A stretch of 64,000 nucleotides of DNA from Novosphingobium acidiphilum DSM 19966 (GCF_000429005.1 NZ_AUBA01000008.1:1-64000), one strand, 5' to 3'; positions 25,964-35,399 are shown, counted from the first letter of the stretch. Numbers and translations: made by a program. The notes: a model not told the origin generated them from the sequence alone.

Positions 25964-26935
25964 TTAGCCCTTCGGCCGTCCCTGGGCGAGCAGTGCCGGG
26001 CTTTCGGCCAACAGGTCGTGCGCCGCCTGCGGATCTTCATCGACCAACCCTTCGGGATCGGGATGGATCAGGATTTCGGTGTCGGGAAATTCGCGCGCCA
26101 GCAGGTCCTCGATCTCGTCCATCACATGATGCGCCTCGGTCACGGTCATCGCGCCGTCGACCCACACGTGGAATTGCACGAAATCTCGGTTGCCGCTGGT
26201 GCGGGTGCGCAAGTCATGAATGCCCTTGAGCGCGGGGTGGCGCGCCGCCACAGCCAGAAAGCGTTCGCGTTTGTCCAACGGCCATTCGTGATCCATCAAC
26301 TGCTCGATCGCCGTTTGCGAGGCGCCCCACGCGCCCCACCCCAGCCAACCGGCAATCGCCAGCGCAAACCCGGCATCGGCCCAGCGCAGATGGCCCCAGT
26401 GATCAAGCGCCAGCGCCGCGATTACCGCCAGATTGAGCACAAGGTCGGCGCGATAATGGATATGGTCGGTGGCGATTGCCACGCTGCCGGTGCGGCGGAT
26501 CACGCGGCTTTGATAGGCAACCAGCGCCAGCGTGGCCGCAATCGCCAGCGCCGACACCACGATGCCATCGCCCGGGTCCTGGACCCCGCCCGGCATGAAC
26601 AGCTGCGTCACCGCGCGAAACGCCAGGCCGATCGCCGACAGCGAGATCAGCACGACCTGGAACATCGCCGCCAGCGCCTCGGCCTTGCCATGGCCAAAGC
26701 GGTGGTTGTCATCATCGGGGATCGCCGCGATCCACACCCCCAGCAGCGTGGCCAGGCTGGCGACCAGATCGAGCAGGGTGTCGGCCAGACTGCCCAGCAT
26801 CGCCAGCGACCCGGTCGACGCCACGGCCCAGCCCTTGAGCGCCAGCAACAGCGTTGCCACCGCGATCGAGGCAAACGCGGCACGGCGATTGAGCATGCCC
26901 TTGGCGGGCACGCTGATGGGTGTCGGGGCGGTCAT
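25964..26935 (-). CDS. cation diffusion facilitator (FieF-like metal efflux)
   Basis: 323 aa with six membrane helices and a cytoplasmic C-terminal domain. Metal sites appear as paired aspartates on helix 2 (SLADTLLD) and the H/D set on helix 5 (DHIHYRAD). The C-terminal domain has VWVDGAMTVTEAHHVMDEIE, typical of the zinc/iron exporters with a D-x-x-x-D and H-x-x-x-D quartet. It exports divalent metal by proton exchange. It is separated from pdxH by 9 bases, same strand. Confidence 0.9.
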   Translation of the reverse strand: MTAPTPISVPAKGMLNRRAAFASIAVATLLLALKGWAVASTGSLAMLGSLADTLLDLVASLATLLGVWIAAIPDDDNHRFGHGKAEALAAMFQVVLISLSAIGLAFRAVTQLFMPGGVQDPGDGIVVSALAIAATLALVAYQSRVIRRTGSVAIATDHIHYRADLVLNLAVIAALALDHWGHLRWADAGFALAIAGWLGWGAWGASQTAIEQLMDHEWPLDKRERFLAVAARHPALKGIHDLRTRTSGNRDFVQFHVWVDGAMTVTEAHHVMDEIEDLLAREFPDTEILIHPDPEGLVDEDPQAAHDLLAESPALLAQGRPKG

Positions 26936-26944
26936 CGCGCCTGT

Positions 26945-27577
26945 TTACGGGTAGAGCAGGCGGCTGGTCCAGCCTTGATCGCCCCGGCGCACAAATTGAC
27001 GCCGTTCGTGCAGGCGATATGCGCGGTCCTGCCAGAATTCGATCCGTTCGGGCCGCACGCGATAGCCCGACCAGTGCGCCGGGCGCGGCACGTTGCCATC
27101 GGGATACTGCGCACGCAGCGCGGCCACGCGGTCAAGATAGGTCTGCCGGTCATCCAGCGTCTGCGACTGGTCGGATGCGGCCGAACCCAGCCGCGATTCG
27201 GGATGGCGGCTGGCAAAATAGGCATCGGCCTCGGCCGCGGTCACTTCGGTGATCGGCCCTTCGATGCGAATCTGGCGATGCAGGCTTTTCCAATGGAACA
27301 GCAGCGCGACATGGCCGTTTGCGGCCAGTTCCCCGCCCTTGCGGCTGTGAAAATTGGTGTAGAACACAAATCCGTCCGGCCCGTGTCCCTTCAGCAGCAC
27401 CATGCGCACCGACGGCAGGCCGTCGGGCGTGGCGGTCGCCAGTGCCATGGCGTTGGGATCGTTGGGCTCGCTGGCGCGCGCATCGGCAAACCATGCTTCG
27501 AACAAGCCAAATGGATCGGCATCGGGGATGGCGTGATCGGCAGACGACAGCGTCGTCAAAGGCGGCAATTGCGACAT
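26945..27577 (-). CDS. pdxH: pyridoxamine 5'-phosphate oxidase
   Basis: 210 aa. FMN-dependent oxidation of pyridoxine/pyridoxamine phosphate to pyridoxal phosphate. Motifs: RMVLLKGHGPDGFVFYTN (FMN site), SRKGGELAAN, FHWKSLHRQIRIEG, and the C-terminal WQDRAYRLHERRQF with the final WTSRLLYP. I prefer ATG 27577 (MSQLPP); an in-frame ATG at 27589 is possible. It is divergent from the J-domain gene with 127 bases between. Confidence 0.93.
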   Translation of the reverse strand: MSQLPPLTTLSSADHAIPDADPFGLFEAWFADARASEPNDPNAMALATATPDGLPSVRMVLLKGHGPDGFVFYTNFHSRKGGELAANGHVALLFHWKSLHRQIRIEGPITEVTAAEADAYFASRHPESRLGSAASDQSQTLDDRQTYLDRVAALRAQYPDGNVPRPAHWSGYRVRPERIEFWQDRAYRLHERRQFVRRGDQGWTSRLLYP

Positions 27578-27704
27578 GGCCCAGGCCATAGCCCGAGAAT
27601 GCGCCCCTGCCCAGCGTACGTTTGGGCGCACGCGCGCAGGACGGGCTGAAATCAGTTGCGCGAAAATCTTGCGCGATGCGGGGTGCGGGCCTAGCTATGA
27701 GCCC

Positions 27705-28634
27705 ATGCCAGACCCCTATACCATTCTTGGCGTCGGTCGCAGTGCCAGCGAAAAGGACATCAAGTCCGCCTATCGTCGGCTTGCCAAGGAACTGCACCCC
27801 GATCGCAACCAGGACAAACCCAACGCGGCCGAACGGTTTGGCGAAATCACCAGCGCCTATGACCTGCTGTCTGACAAGGACAAGCGCGCCCAATTCGACC
27901 GGGGCGAAATCGACGCCGAGGGCAATCCGACGGCTCCGTTCGGTTTTGGTGCGGGTGGCGGCCAGGGCGGGTTTCGCCACGACGGATTCGAAGGGTTTGC
28001 CGCACGCCCCGGCGACGGTGCCGGGCCCGATCTGGGCGATCTGTTCGAAGGGCTGTTCGGCGGGCGCGGCGGTGCGGCCGGCGGGCCATTCGGTGCGCGG
28101 CGCGGGGCGCCCCCGCGCGGCGGCAATGTCGCCTATCGGCTGGTGGTGCCATTTGTCGATGCGGCGACGCGCGCGGCGCAGCGGATCACGCTCAAAGACG
28201 GCAAGACGATCGATCTGAAGCTGCCCGCAGGCGTCGAACAGGGCCAGCAGATGCGCCTTGCCGGCAAGGGCGAACCCGGACCGGGCGGGGCCGGCGATGC
28301 CATCGTGACGATCGAGATCGCCGCGCACCCGGTGTTCGAACGCGATGGCGACAACATCCGCATCGATGTGCCGATCACGCTTGATGAAGCGGTGAACGGC
28401 GCCAGGATCAAGGTGCCGACAGCCGATGGCGCGGTGATGCTGACGGTTGTGCCGGGCACCACCGGGGGCAAGACCCTGCGCCTGAAAGGCAAAGGTTTTT
28501 CGCGCAAGGACGGCGAACGCGGCGACCAGCTGGTCACTTTGCAGGTCGACCTGCCGCCCGACGATGCCGATCTGCGCCGCCGGCTCGAAGGCTGGCACGA
28601 TACGCGCAATCCGCGCGCCCGCCTGGGCGTCTGA
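27705..28634 (+). CDS. DnaJ C-terminal-domain protein (CbpA-like J protein)
   Basis: 309 aa. A J domain (1-68) with HPDRN, a Gly/Phe-rich linker (about 82-145), then two beta-rich client-binding domains; the zinc-finger domain of DnaJ is absent. It acts as a co-chaperone that stimulates DnaK. The ATG at 27705 is right at the J domain. It is followed after 6 bases by the YihY gene and then fabI. Confidence 0.9.
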   Translation: MPDPYTILGVGRSASEKDIKSAYRRLAKELHPDRNQDKPNAAERFGEITSAYDLLSDKDKRAQFDRGEIDAEGNPTAPFGFGAGGGQGGFRHDGFEGFAARPGDGAGPDLGDLFEGLFGGRGGAAGGPFGARRGAPPRGGNVAYRLVVPFVDAATRAAQRITLKDGKTIDLKLPAGVEQGQQMRLAGKGEPGPGGAGDAIVTIEIAAHPVFERDGDNIRIDVPITLDEAVNGARIKVPTADGAVMLTVVPGTTGGKTLRLKGKGFSRKDGERGDQLVTLQVDLPPDDADLRRRLEGWHDTRNPRARLGV

Positions 28635-28640
28635 TCGGTG

Positions 28641-29678
28641 ATGCCCGGCGATCCAGCGGCCGCCGGGCCCACACTTTCCGAAGCCGAACTGGCCAGCCTG
28701 TCGCCCGAGGCGCGGCGCCTGCGCGCGCTGCGCTGGCAGGCGCACCTCGACGATGCCAGAATGCGCCTGCGATCACGGCGGCGCGTGGTGCGGGTGGTGC
28801 GCCGGGTATGGGCAGGCGTGTTGAACGACGGCACCATCCATGCCGGCAATTTTGCCTATATGGTGCTGATTTCGCTGTTTCCCTTCTGCATCACTGCAGC
28901 GGCGATGTTTTCGCTGGTGGGCGAAGCGGGTGAACGCGGCGCGGCGATTGCCACCGTGCTTGCGGCATTGCCTCCCGATGTCGCCAGCGTGCTGGGCCCG
29001 GTTGCGCGCAAGGTGCTGGCGGCGCGCACCGGTTCGTTGTTGTGGATCGGCGGCGCAGTGGGGCTGTGGACCGTGGGCAGCATGATCGAAACCATCCGCG
29101 ACATGTTGCGCCGGGCCTATGGCACGCCGATTACCCGCGCGTTCTGGTGGCGGCGGCTGGCGTCGACCGGATTGATCATTGCCTCGGTCGTGCTGATCCT
29201 GCTGGCGATCACCGCGCAAGTCGCACTGGGCGCGACAGTGGAAACGTTGCTGGCGCTGGCGCCCGACCTGCATGGCTGGATCAATGGGCTGGCGCTGTCG
29301 CGGTTTGCCCCGGCGCCCTTGATGTTCGGTGCGTTGTGGGTGCTTTTTTTCAGCCTCAGCCCCGGTGAATATGGCGCGCGGCGCTATCCCAAATGGCCCG
29401 GCGCGCTGTTTGTGTCCGCCTGGTGGCAGGGGATTTCGATCATCCTGCCCAAACTGCTGCGCTATCTTTTTACCTACGATCTGACCTATGGCAGCCTGGC
29501 CGGGGTGATGATCGCCCTTTTCTTTTTCTGGCTGGTGGGCTTAGGAATGGTGGTGGGTGCCGAACTCAACGCCGCGCTGGCCGAAACGCCGGAAGAGCAC
29601 GATGTGGTGAGCCTGGCCGACGAACGCACTGCAACGCGTTCGGGTGTGATGACGACAAATGAACACGAGGGCGCATGA
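28641..29678 (+). CDS. YihY/virulence factor BrkB family membrane protein
   Basis: 345 aa with about six membrane helices from residue 70 on. Family marks include GTIHAGNFAYMVLISLFPF, RRAYGT and GVMIALFFFWLVGLGMVVGAELNA. It was once called ribonuclease BN, but that activity belongs elsewhere; its role in the membrane is not established. The N-terminal 60 residues are basic and cytoplasmic. A GTG directly before the ATG could also start. The stop overlaps fabI by 4 bases. Confidence 0.85.
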   Translation: MPGDPAAAGPTLSEAELASLSPEARRLRALRWQAHLDDARMRLRSRRRVVRVVRRVWAGVLNDGTIHAGNFAYMVLISLFPFCITAAAMFSLVGEAGERGAAIATVLAALPPDVASVLGPVARKVLAARTGSLLWIGGAVGLWTVGSMIETIRDMLRRAYGTPITRAFWWRRLASTGLIIASVVLILLAITAQVALGATVETLLALAPDLHGWINGLALSRFAPAPLMFGALWVLFFSLSPGEYGARRYPKWPGALFVSAWWQGISIILPKLLRYLFTYDLTYGSLAGVMIALFFFWLVGLGMVVGAELNAALAETPEEHDVVSLADERTATRSGVMTTNEHEGA

Positions 29679-30478
29679 CCGGACTGATGGTGGGAAAGCG
29701 CGGCCTGATCATGGGCCTCGCCAATGACAAATCGCTGGCCTGGGGCATTGCCAAGCGGCTGCACGAGGCTGGCGCCGAACTGGCGTTTTCGTACCAGGGC
29801 GAAGCTTTGGAAAAGCGTGTGCGCCCGCTGGCGGCAAGCCTGGACAGCGATTTCCTGATCGAATGCGACGTGGGCGATATGGACGCGCTCGACGCGACCT
29901 TTGCCACGCTGGCCGAACGGTGGCCGACGATCGATTTTATCGTCCATGCCATCGGCTATTCGGACAAGACCCAGCTGCGCGGCCGGTATTACGACACCAC
30001 GCTCGACAATTTTCTGATGACGATGAACATCTCGGCCTACAGCCTGGTCGCGGTGACCAAGCGTGCGATGCCGATGATGGCCGCGGGTGGATCGATCCTG
30101 ACGCTGACCTATTACGGCGCGGAAAAGGTCGTGCCGCATTACAACGTGATGGGCGTGGCCAAGGCTGCGCTTGAGGCGAGCGTGCGCTATCTGGCCAATG
30201 ACTGCGGCCCGGCCGGCGTGCGCGTCAACGCGATCTCGGCCGGCCCGATCAAGACGCTGGCGGCCAGCGGCATCGGCGATTTCCGCTATATCCTCAAATG
30301 GAACGAGCTGAATTCGCCGTTGCGCCGCAATGTCACGATCGAAGACGTCGGCGGGTCGGGCCTCTATTTCCTGTCGGACCTGTCATCGGGCGTCAGCGGC
30401 GAAGTGCACCATGTCGACGCCGGATACCACACCGTCGGCATGAAGCAGGAAGACGCGCCGGATATCGCGCTGGGCTGA
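29675..30478 (+). CDS. fabI: enoyl-[acyl-carrier-protein] reductase (NADH)
   Basis: 267 aa short-chain dehydrogenase fold. The cofactor loop is GLANDKSLAWGIA, and the catalytic Tyr156 and Lys163 are in HYNVMGVAKAA (Y-x6-K, the FabI spacing). It carries out the last reduction in each cycle of fatty-acid elongation and is the target of triclosan-type inhibitors. Its ATG overlaps the YihY stop by 4 bases, so it is coupled. The stop nearly touches the convergent exported-protein gene. Confidence 0.95.
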   Translation: MTGLMVGKRGLIMGLANDKSLAWGIAKRLHEAGAELAFSYQGEALEKRVRPLAASLDSDFLIECDVGDMDALDATFATLAERWPTIDFIVHAIGYSDKTQLRGRYYDTTLDNFLMTMNISAYSLVAVTKRAMPMMAAGGSILTLTYYGAEKVVPHYNVMGVAKAALEASVRYLANDCGPAGVRVNAISAGPIKTLAASGIGDFRYILKWNELNSPLRRNVTIEDVGGSGLYFLSDLSSGVSGEVHHVDAGYHTVGMKQEDAPDIALG

Positions 30479-30479
30479 C

Positions 30480-31076
30480 CTACTGGTGCCCGGCCGGTTC
30501 GGTATCGGCCGGCGGCGTTGCCAGCGAACCCGGCGTGCCCGATTGCGCCGGGGCATCGCCCGCAGTGCGTTCGCGCGCCAGGCGGGCGTCGTATTCCTTT
30601 TCCAGCGATTCGACGCGGGCCTGTTCGGCGGCGGCATCGCTGTCGACGGTTTCCAGCCGCTTGGAGCGTTCCGCCTCGATCAGCTTGGCAAAATGCACAT
30701 CGCTCGATTGCTTGCGTTCGGCGTGGGCGTTGTTGATCAGCCGGGCCAGACAGCCGGTATCGCCCCCTGCGCCCACCGGCGAACACGAATTGGTGCCGAA
30801 CGCGCCCACCGTTTCATAGGCCTTGACCCGCTCGGTCCAGGCCTGGTTCGACGCCTTGTTGGGATTGTCGCGCAGCGGCTCGGGAATACGGAACCGTTCG
30901 CCTTCATCCTTGCGCGCGCAGACCGTGATCTGATCCCCGGTTGACGCGGGGCAGGGATCGTTGCCGAATACGATCAACTGGTTGACCTTGTCGCCCGACT
31001 GGCCCTGCGCCAGCGCCGCGTGCGGCACGCCAAGCGCGAAAACCATCGTGGCGACAAGAGGGATCAGGCGCTTCAT
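30480..31076 (-). CDS. hypothetical exported protein with conserved Cys motifs, 198 aa
   Basis: A signal peptide (1-24, ending ALAQ) is followed by a motif-rich section: NDPCPASTGDQITVCARKDEGERFRIPEPLRDN and SNQAWTERV, split here as DPCP, VCARKDE and RFRIPEPLRDNP, then CSPVGAGGDTGC. The C-terminal third is a charged helical stretch ending in a Pro/Ala/Gly tail. I have seen such DPCP/RIPEPLR proteins in sphingomonads, without function. Four cysteines suggest two disulfides in the periplasm. ATG 31076 sits right at the signal; 31103 is an alternative. Confidence 0.72.
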   Translation of the reverse strand: MKRLIPLVATMVFALGVPHAALAQGQSGDKVNQLIVFGNDPCPASTGDQITVCARKDEGERFRIPEPLRDNPNKASNQAWTERVKAYETVGAFGTNSCSPVGAGGDTGCLARLINNAHAERKQSSDVHFAKLIEAERSKRLETVDSDAAAEQARVESLEKEYDARLARERTAGDAPAQSGTPGSLATPPADTEPAGHQ

Positions 31077-31169
31077 CTTGGCAAACTCCGGCGGCAGCGA
31101 CATGCGATTGACCCCCATATAGGCGTCATAACCCCTGAACGGTAGCCGGGTTGCGATCCTTGGCCAGAA

Positions 31170-31685
31170 TCAAATTTTTGCCGACAGCCGGATCGCGGCG
31201 CGACAGCCCAGACGGATCGCGTGAAACAGCACCGGATAGGCGGGTGCGCGTTCGGCGCCGGCGGCCAGCGCCGCATCGCGGTGCGCGCGTTCGTCATCGC
31301 GAAACTGGCGGATCACCGCGCCCAGCTCGGGGTCGGTATCGCCCAGTTCTTCAAGCTGTTCGGTATAATGGCGGTCGATTTCGGTCTCGATCGCGGCGGT
31401 GCAGGCCATCGCCGCCTCGGGACCGATCAGCGCGGTGGCCGCGCCCAGTGCAAAGCCCGCGGCCGACCACACCGGGTGCAACAGCGTGGGGCGTACGCCG
31501 CGTTCGACGATCATCGCGTCAAACCGCGCGCGGTGCGCCTCTTCCTGCTGGGCCATGTGCAGGATTTCGGCAGACTGGGGCGCGCGATCGCCCATCACCG
31601 CCAGTTGCCCGGCATAGATGCGGGTGGCGCCGAATTCGCCCGCCTGGTCCACCCGGACCATGGCTTCGCGCTGCTGCTTGTTCAT
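31170..31685 (-). CDS. coq7: 3-demethoxyubiquinol 3-hydroxylase (Coq7/Cat5)
   Basis: 171 aa ferritin-like di-iron protein. Iron ligands are spread over E-x-x-H patterns: VDQAGEFGATRIYAG, QQEEAHRARFD, AIETEIDRHY and FRDDERAHRD. It hydroxylates demethoxyubiquinol in ubiquinone synthesis and is attached to the membrane. It lies 14 bases downstream of dsbB on the same strand, at the end of the proA-to-coq7 cluster. Confidence 0.92.
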   Translation of the reverse strand: MNKQQREAMVRVDQAGEFGATRIYAGQLAVMGDRAPQSAEILHMAQQEEAHRARFDAMIVERGVRPTLLHPVWSAAGFALGAATALIGPEAAMACTAAIETEIDRHYTEQLEELGDTDPELGAVIRQFRDDERAHRDAALAAGAERAPAYPVLFHAIRLGCRAAIRLSAKI

Positions 31686-31699
31686 GGCGTCAACGTCCT

Positions 31700-32182
31700 T
31701 TACCGACCGCGCCGGACAAGCAGGGCAATGCCCGCCGCCGCCGCCAGCGAACCGATGCAGTTATACCCTGCCATGCTGATGCCGAACAGCGTCCAGGCGG
31801 GCACATCGCAGCGAATCACTGGCGCAGCCATGATCGCGGCCAGCGGATCGCCGGTGATCCGCGTGGACGAACACGCGGTCAGCCCCTGCCACCAATGGTA
31901 TTCCACGCCGGCATGAAACCCGCCGATCAGGCCGCCGGTGGCGATGCCCAGCACCGCCAGCCACACCAGCGCGCGCACTGCGCGCGGGTCGCGCACCGCA
32001 AACGCACCCAGCGCCACGACCAGCGCGGCTATATGCGCATAACGCTGCCACCAGCACATGTCGCACGGCGCCAGTCCAAAGCCATATTGCGCCACCAGCG
32101 CGGCCGCCATGGCACCCGCAGGCACAATCAGCGCCAGCGCGCGGGCAAGCCTGTGCACCACCGGAGTCTGGCCGAACACCAT
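31700..32182 (-). CDS. dsbB: disulfide bond formation protein B
   Basis: 160 aa with four membrane helices. Two redox cysteine pairs are visible: Cys40/Cys43 (APCDMCWWQRY) and Cys104/Cys125. It reoxidises DsbA with ubiquinone, which fits the adjacent ubiquinone gene coq7. It begins 10 bases after ctpA. ATG 32182 was chosen because upstream residues are unconserved and would overlap ctpA. Confidence 0.9.
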   Translation of the reverse strand: MVFGQTPVVHRLARALALIVPAGAMAAALVAQYGFGLAPCDMCWWQRYAHIAALVVALGAFAVRDPRAVRALVWLAVLGIATGGLIGGFHAGVEYHWWQGLTACSSTRITGDPLAAIMAAPVIRCDVPAWTLFGISMAGYNCIGSLAAAAGIALLVRRGR

Positions 32183-32192
32183 GGCCGCCCGC

Positions 32193-33524
32193 TCAGCGCT
32201 TGTGCGCGGCCAGCGCCGCAGGGGTGGTGCGCCCGATGGTCTGCAGCGCATACCACAGCTGGAAATCGTCGATGCCCTTGGCCTTCAGCTGTTCGGGGGT
32301 CATCTTGAAGCGCGCGTCCTCGGCATTGTCCTTTTCCAGTTCCTTGTCGTCCTTGATCTCGTTGGCAAGATGGTGGCGAAGATCGCTTTCGCGATAGGCG
32401 CGCGCCGCACGCTTGCGCGCATCGGGGTCGGAAATCTGCGGCACGGCAATGTCGGGGGTAATCCCGCCTTCCTGCACGGATCGGCCCGATGGGGTGTAAT
32501 ACCGTGCTGTGGTCAGCTTGACCGCGGTGTTTTCATCAAGGTCGAACTTGGTCTGCACGCTGCCCTTGCCAAAGCTGCGCTGGCCCATGATGACGGCACG
32601 CCGCTGGTCCTGCAACGCGCCCGCAACGATTTCCGACGCCGACGCCGTTCCTTCGTCGATCAGCACGACGATCGGCAGCCCGCGCGCGATATCGCCGGGG
32701 GTGGCGCTGAACACTTCGCTGTCGCGGGCATAGCGCGCGCGTTGCGACACGATCGTACCGTGATCGAGGAACAGGTCGGACAGACCCACGGCTTCGCCCA
32801 GCAGGCCGCCCGGATCGCCACGCAGATCGAGGATCAGGCCGCCAGGGTGATCGCCGGTCTGTTTGCGGATCTTCATCCAGGCATCGTTGACTTTGCCGGT
32901 GATGTTTTCGCTGAAGCTTGACACCGAAATCACCCCGATGCCGTTCACGACCTTGAAATCGACCGGCTGCAGTTCGATCACCTGGCGCGTGATCGTCACA
33001 TCGATCGGATCGTCGCGACCCGGGCGATACAGCGTCAGCGTGATCGTGGTGCCCGCAGGACCGCGCATCTGATCGACCGCATCGTCCAGCGTACCGCCAA
33101 ACAGCAGTTTGCCATTCAGATGGGTGATGAAATCGCCGGGCTTGACCCCGGCCAGCGCCGCGGGGCTGCCCTTGGTCGGGGCGATCACTTTCACCGCGCC
33201 GTCTTCCATCTGCACGCTGAGGCCCAGCCCGCCATAGGATCCGTTGATCTGGATCTGCAGATTGGCGTTGTCGCGCACGTCGAGATAGGCACTGTGCGGA
33301 TCAAGCGAGGCAACCATGCCGTTGATCGCGCCCTTGATCAGCTTGTCGTCATCGACCGGCTCGACATATTGCTCCTTGATCTTGGCATAGACCGCAAAAA
33401 GCTTGTTGAACTGGGGTCCGCTGCGCGCATCGACGGCGGCAAGGCCCGCGGTCGCCACCGGGATCAGCGCAATCGCGGTCGCAAGGGCAGAGGCACGCAG
33501 GGCAAGTGTCAGGCGGTTCGCCAT
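32193..33524 (-). CDS. ctpA: C-terminal processing peptidase, S41 family
   Basis: 443 aa. A signal peptide or anchor (1-30) is followed by a helical N-terminal domain, a PDZ domain (about 80-165) and the S41 protease core with the nucleophile in EGTASASEIV and the lysine in GQRSFGKGSVQ. It cleaves the C-termini of periplasmic proteins and often works on peptidoglycan hydrolases or their regulators. The upstream neighbour is an EnvC-like M23 factor. The pair order envC-ctpA is common in alphaproteobacteria. Confidence 0.92.
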   Translation of the reverse strand: MANRLTLALRASALATAIALIPVATAGLAAVDARSGPQFNKLFAVYAKIKEQYVEPVDDDKLIKGAINGMVASLDPHSAYLDVRDNANLQIQINGSYGGLGLSVQMEDGAVKVIAPTKGSPAALAGVKPGDFITHLNGKLLFGGTLDDAVDQMRGPAGTTITLTLYRPGRDDPIDVTITRQVIELQPVDFKVVNGIGVISVSSFSENITGKVNDAWMKIRKQTGDHPGGLILDLRGDPGGLLGEAVGLSDLFLDHGTIVSQRARYARDSEVFSATPGDIARGLPIVVLIDEGTASASEIVAGALQDQRRAVIMGQRSFGKGSVQTKFDLDENTAVKLTTARYYTPSGRSVQEGGITPDIAVPQISDPDARKRAARAYRESDLRHHLANEIKDDKELEKDNAEDARFKMTPEQLKAKGIDDFQLWYALQTIGRTTPAALAAHKR

Positions 33525-33646
33525 GGGGAACTTTCGCAAGGGTTTTCGCAAACGCAGCGACAGGCGCGTTGTTTCCTCCATGTAACGCCGCATCTGCGCG
33601 AATACCAGACAGGCGTTTGGGCAGCGCGGTTCGGGGCTTGGCCCGG

Positions 33647-34870
33647 TCAGGGCCGCAGGAATTCCATCGGATTGACTGGCGTCCCGTCCTTGCGCAGTTC
33701 GACCATGACGCGCGGATGGCCCGGTTCTGCCACGCCCAGCGGCGCGCCCTGCACCAGCGCCTGCCCCACCCCGACATCGATCCGGCCCAGCCCCGTAACC
33801 AGCGAAGACCAGCCGCCATCATGCGCCAGAATGACAATATGGCCATAGCCGCGATAGGGGCCGGCAAACGCCACGCGACCGGCCGCCGGAGCCACCACTT
33901 GGGCGCCGCCGGCAGGCGCCAGCACGACGCCGCGTTGCGGCCCGGTCTCGCTCGATTCGCCAAATCCGCCAAGCAGGCGCCCCGCCACCGGCAGAATTCC
34001 GGAAAAATGCGCCACAGGCGGGCCGATATCGGGTCGTTTGATCTGCAGCATGTGGCCCGCCGGTGTGCCCAGATCTGCAGGCCGCGGCATGGGCCCCGGC
34101 AAAGCCGCCAGCCGGCCCGCCAACCCGTCATCCGCCTCAAGCCGCGTGACCAGTGTGCCCAGATCGCGGGTCTGTTCGGCCAGCGCAAGCACCCGGTCGG
34201 ATTCGCGACCGGCATTGCCCGTGGCCGCGCGACTGGCAATCCGCTGACGACTTTCGATGGCCACCAGATCCTGCTGGCGCGCGGTCAGGTCGTGCTGGCT
34301 TTGGCCAAGGCTGGTGGCCAGCACGCGTGCCTGATCCTGCAACTGCCGCCCACGGGCGATTTCGGCGCGCAAAGCGGCAGTGCGGCGCGACACTTCGGGC
34401 AGCATGGTTTCCAGCGTGGCCCGCAGCCATACCGTTTCGCGCACCGAATCCGCGCGCATCATACTGAACGCCAGCGGCCGGCGCGCCATCATCTGCAAGG
34501 CGGCAGTCAGGCGCACCAACGGCTGTTCGCGCGCAGCAATGCGCGCGCGCAGATCCTGCCGTTCATGGTCAATTTGCGCGATGCGCACGCGGGCCAGGCC
34601 GATTTCGGCCTCGGCCTGCTGAATGCGGGCGGCTGTGGCGACGGCTTCGCGCGCGGTGCGGTCGGCCGCCTGGCTGGCGGCGGCAGCTTCGCGATCAAGC
34701 CGTTCGGCGCGTGCACGGGCATCGGCCAGAGCGCGCGTTGCCTCACCCAGCGCGGCGCCTGCTTCGCCGCTGCTGGCATACGGCGCATCCAGCGCCAGCG
34801 CCACGCCGGCGGCAAAGCACAGCGCCAGACCCGGCCATATCCACACTTTGTGCCCCAAGGTGGTTCGCAC
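33647..34870 (-). CDS. envC: EnvC-like murein hydrolase activator (degenerate M23)
   Basis: 407 aa. A signal peptide (about 1-28), then a long coiled coil (about 40-220) and a LytM domain (about 295-405). The LytM domain lacks the zinc ligands: the HxxxD site is replaced by RGVVLAPA and no HxH is seen near VMVELRKDG. Such inactive proteins switch on cell-wall amidases at division. The start is uncertain: GTG 34870 has AAGGG 8 bases upstream, while GTG 34879 overlaps the rlmH stop (GTGA). The gene is co-transcribed with rlmH upstream and ctpA downstream. Confidence 0.85.
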   Translation of the reverse strand: MRTTLGHKVWIWPGLALCFAAGVALALDAPYASSGEAGAALGEATRALADARARAERLDREAAAASQAADRTAREAVATAARIQQAEAEIGLARVRIAQIDHERQDLRARIAAREQPLVRLTAALQMMARRPLAFSMMRADSVRETVWLRATLETMLPEVSRRTAALRAEIARGRQLQDQARVLATSLGQSQHDLTARQQDLVAIESRQRIASRAATGNAGRESDRVLALAEQTRDLGTLVTRLEADDGLAGRLAALPGPMPRPADLGTPAGHMLQIKRPDIGPPVAHFSGILPVAGRLLGGFGESSETGPQRGVVLAPAGGAQVVAPAAGRVAFAGPYRGYGHIVILAHDGGWSSLVTGLGRIDVGVGQALVQGAPLGVAEPGHPRVMVELRKDGTPVNPMEFLRP

Positions 34871-34875
34871 CCGGG

Positions 34876-35313
34876 TCACCCTTCGCGATGATACGGGTGG
34901 CCCGCAGCGATGCTGGTGGCCCGCCACAGCTGTTCGACCAGCATGACCCGCGCCAGCATGTGCGGCCAGGTCATCGCGCCAAAGCCCAGCAACAGGTCTG
35001 CCGCATCGCGCAGTCCATCATCGTGGCCATCGGCGGCGCCGATCCAGAACCGCACTTCGCGCACGCCGTCGTCGCGCCAGCGTTCAAGCATACGCGCGTA
35101 TTCGGCCGAGCTCAGTTGTCGTCCGCGCTCGTCCAGCACGACATGGCGAACCGGACCTGGGGGCAAAGGGGGCGCAACGCCGCCCCGGTCGGGCAATTCG
35201 GTGACACGCAATGGCCCCAGCGCACCGGCCGTCATCCGTTTGGCATAGCGCTCGATCAGATCCGCCTCGGGCGAGCGGCCGATCTTGCCACGGGCGATGA
35301 CATGCAACTGCAT
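34876..35313 (-). CDS. rlmH: 23S rRNA pseudouridine-1915 N3-methyltransferase
   Basis: 145 aa SPOUT-fold enzyme. The SAM-binding trefoil knot appears as FWIGAADGHDDGLRDAAD and the C-terminal MLVEQLWRATSIAAGHPYHREG, given here in two parts because it runs to the end. It methylates the ribosome in the A-site region. It lies next to rsfS, the usual neighbour, with an 86-base gap. Confidence 0.93.
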   Translation of the reverse strand: MQLHVIARGKIGRSPEADLIERYAKRMTAGALGPLRVTELPDRGGVAPPLPPGPVRHVVLDERGRQLSSAEYARMLERWRDDGVREVRFWIGAADGHDDGLRDAADLLLGFGAMTWPHMLARVMLVEQLWRATSIAAGHPYHREG

Positions 35314-35399
35314 CGCCCGGTCCTAGCCGAGTTTGGCCCAATGCGCAAAATCCCTGTCATTCGGACCGCGATGCGCGTGCCCGTCAGGGATGCGTTACA

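Noticed and set aside
25619..27649. 676-codon plus-strand open frame
   Set aside because: Antisense to ddaH, the cation exporter and pdxH, which all have clear motifs; composition is that of a shadow frame.
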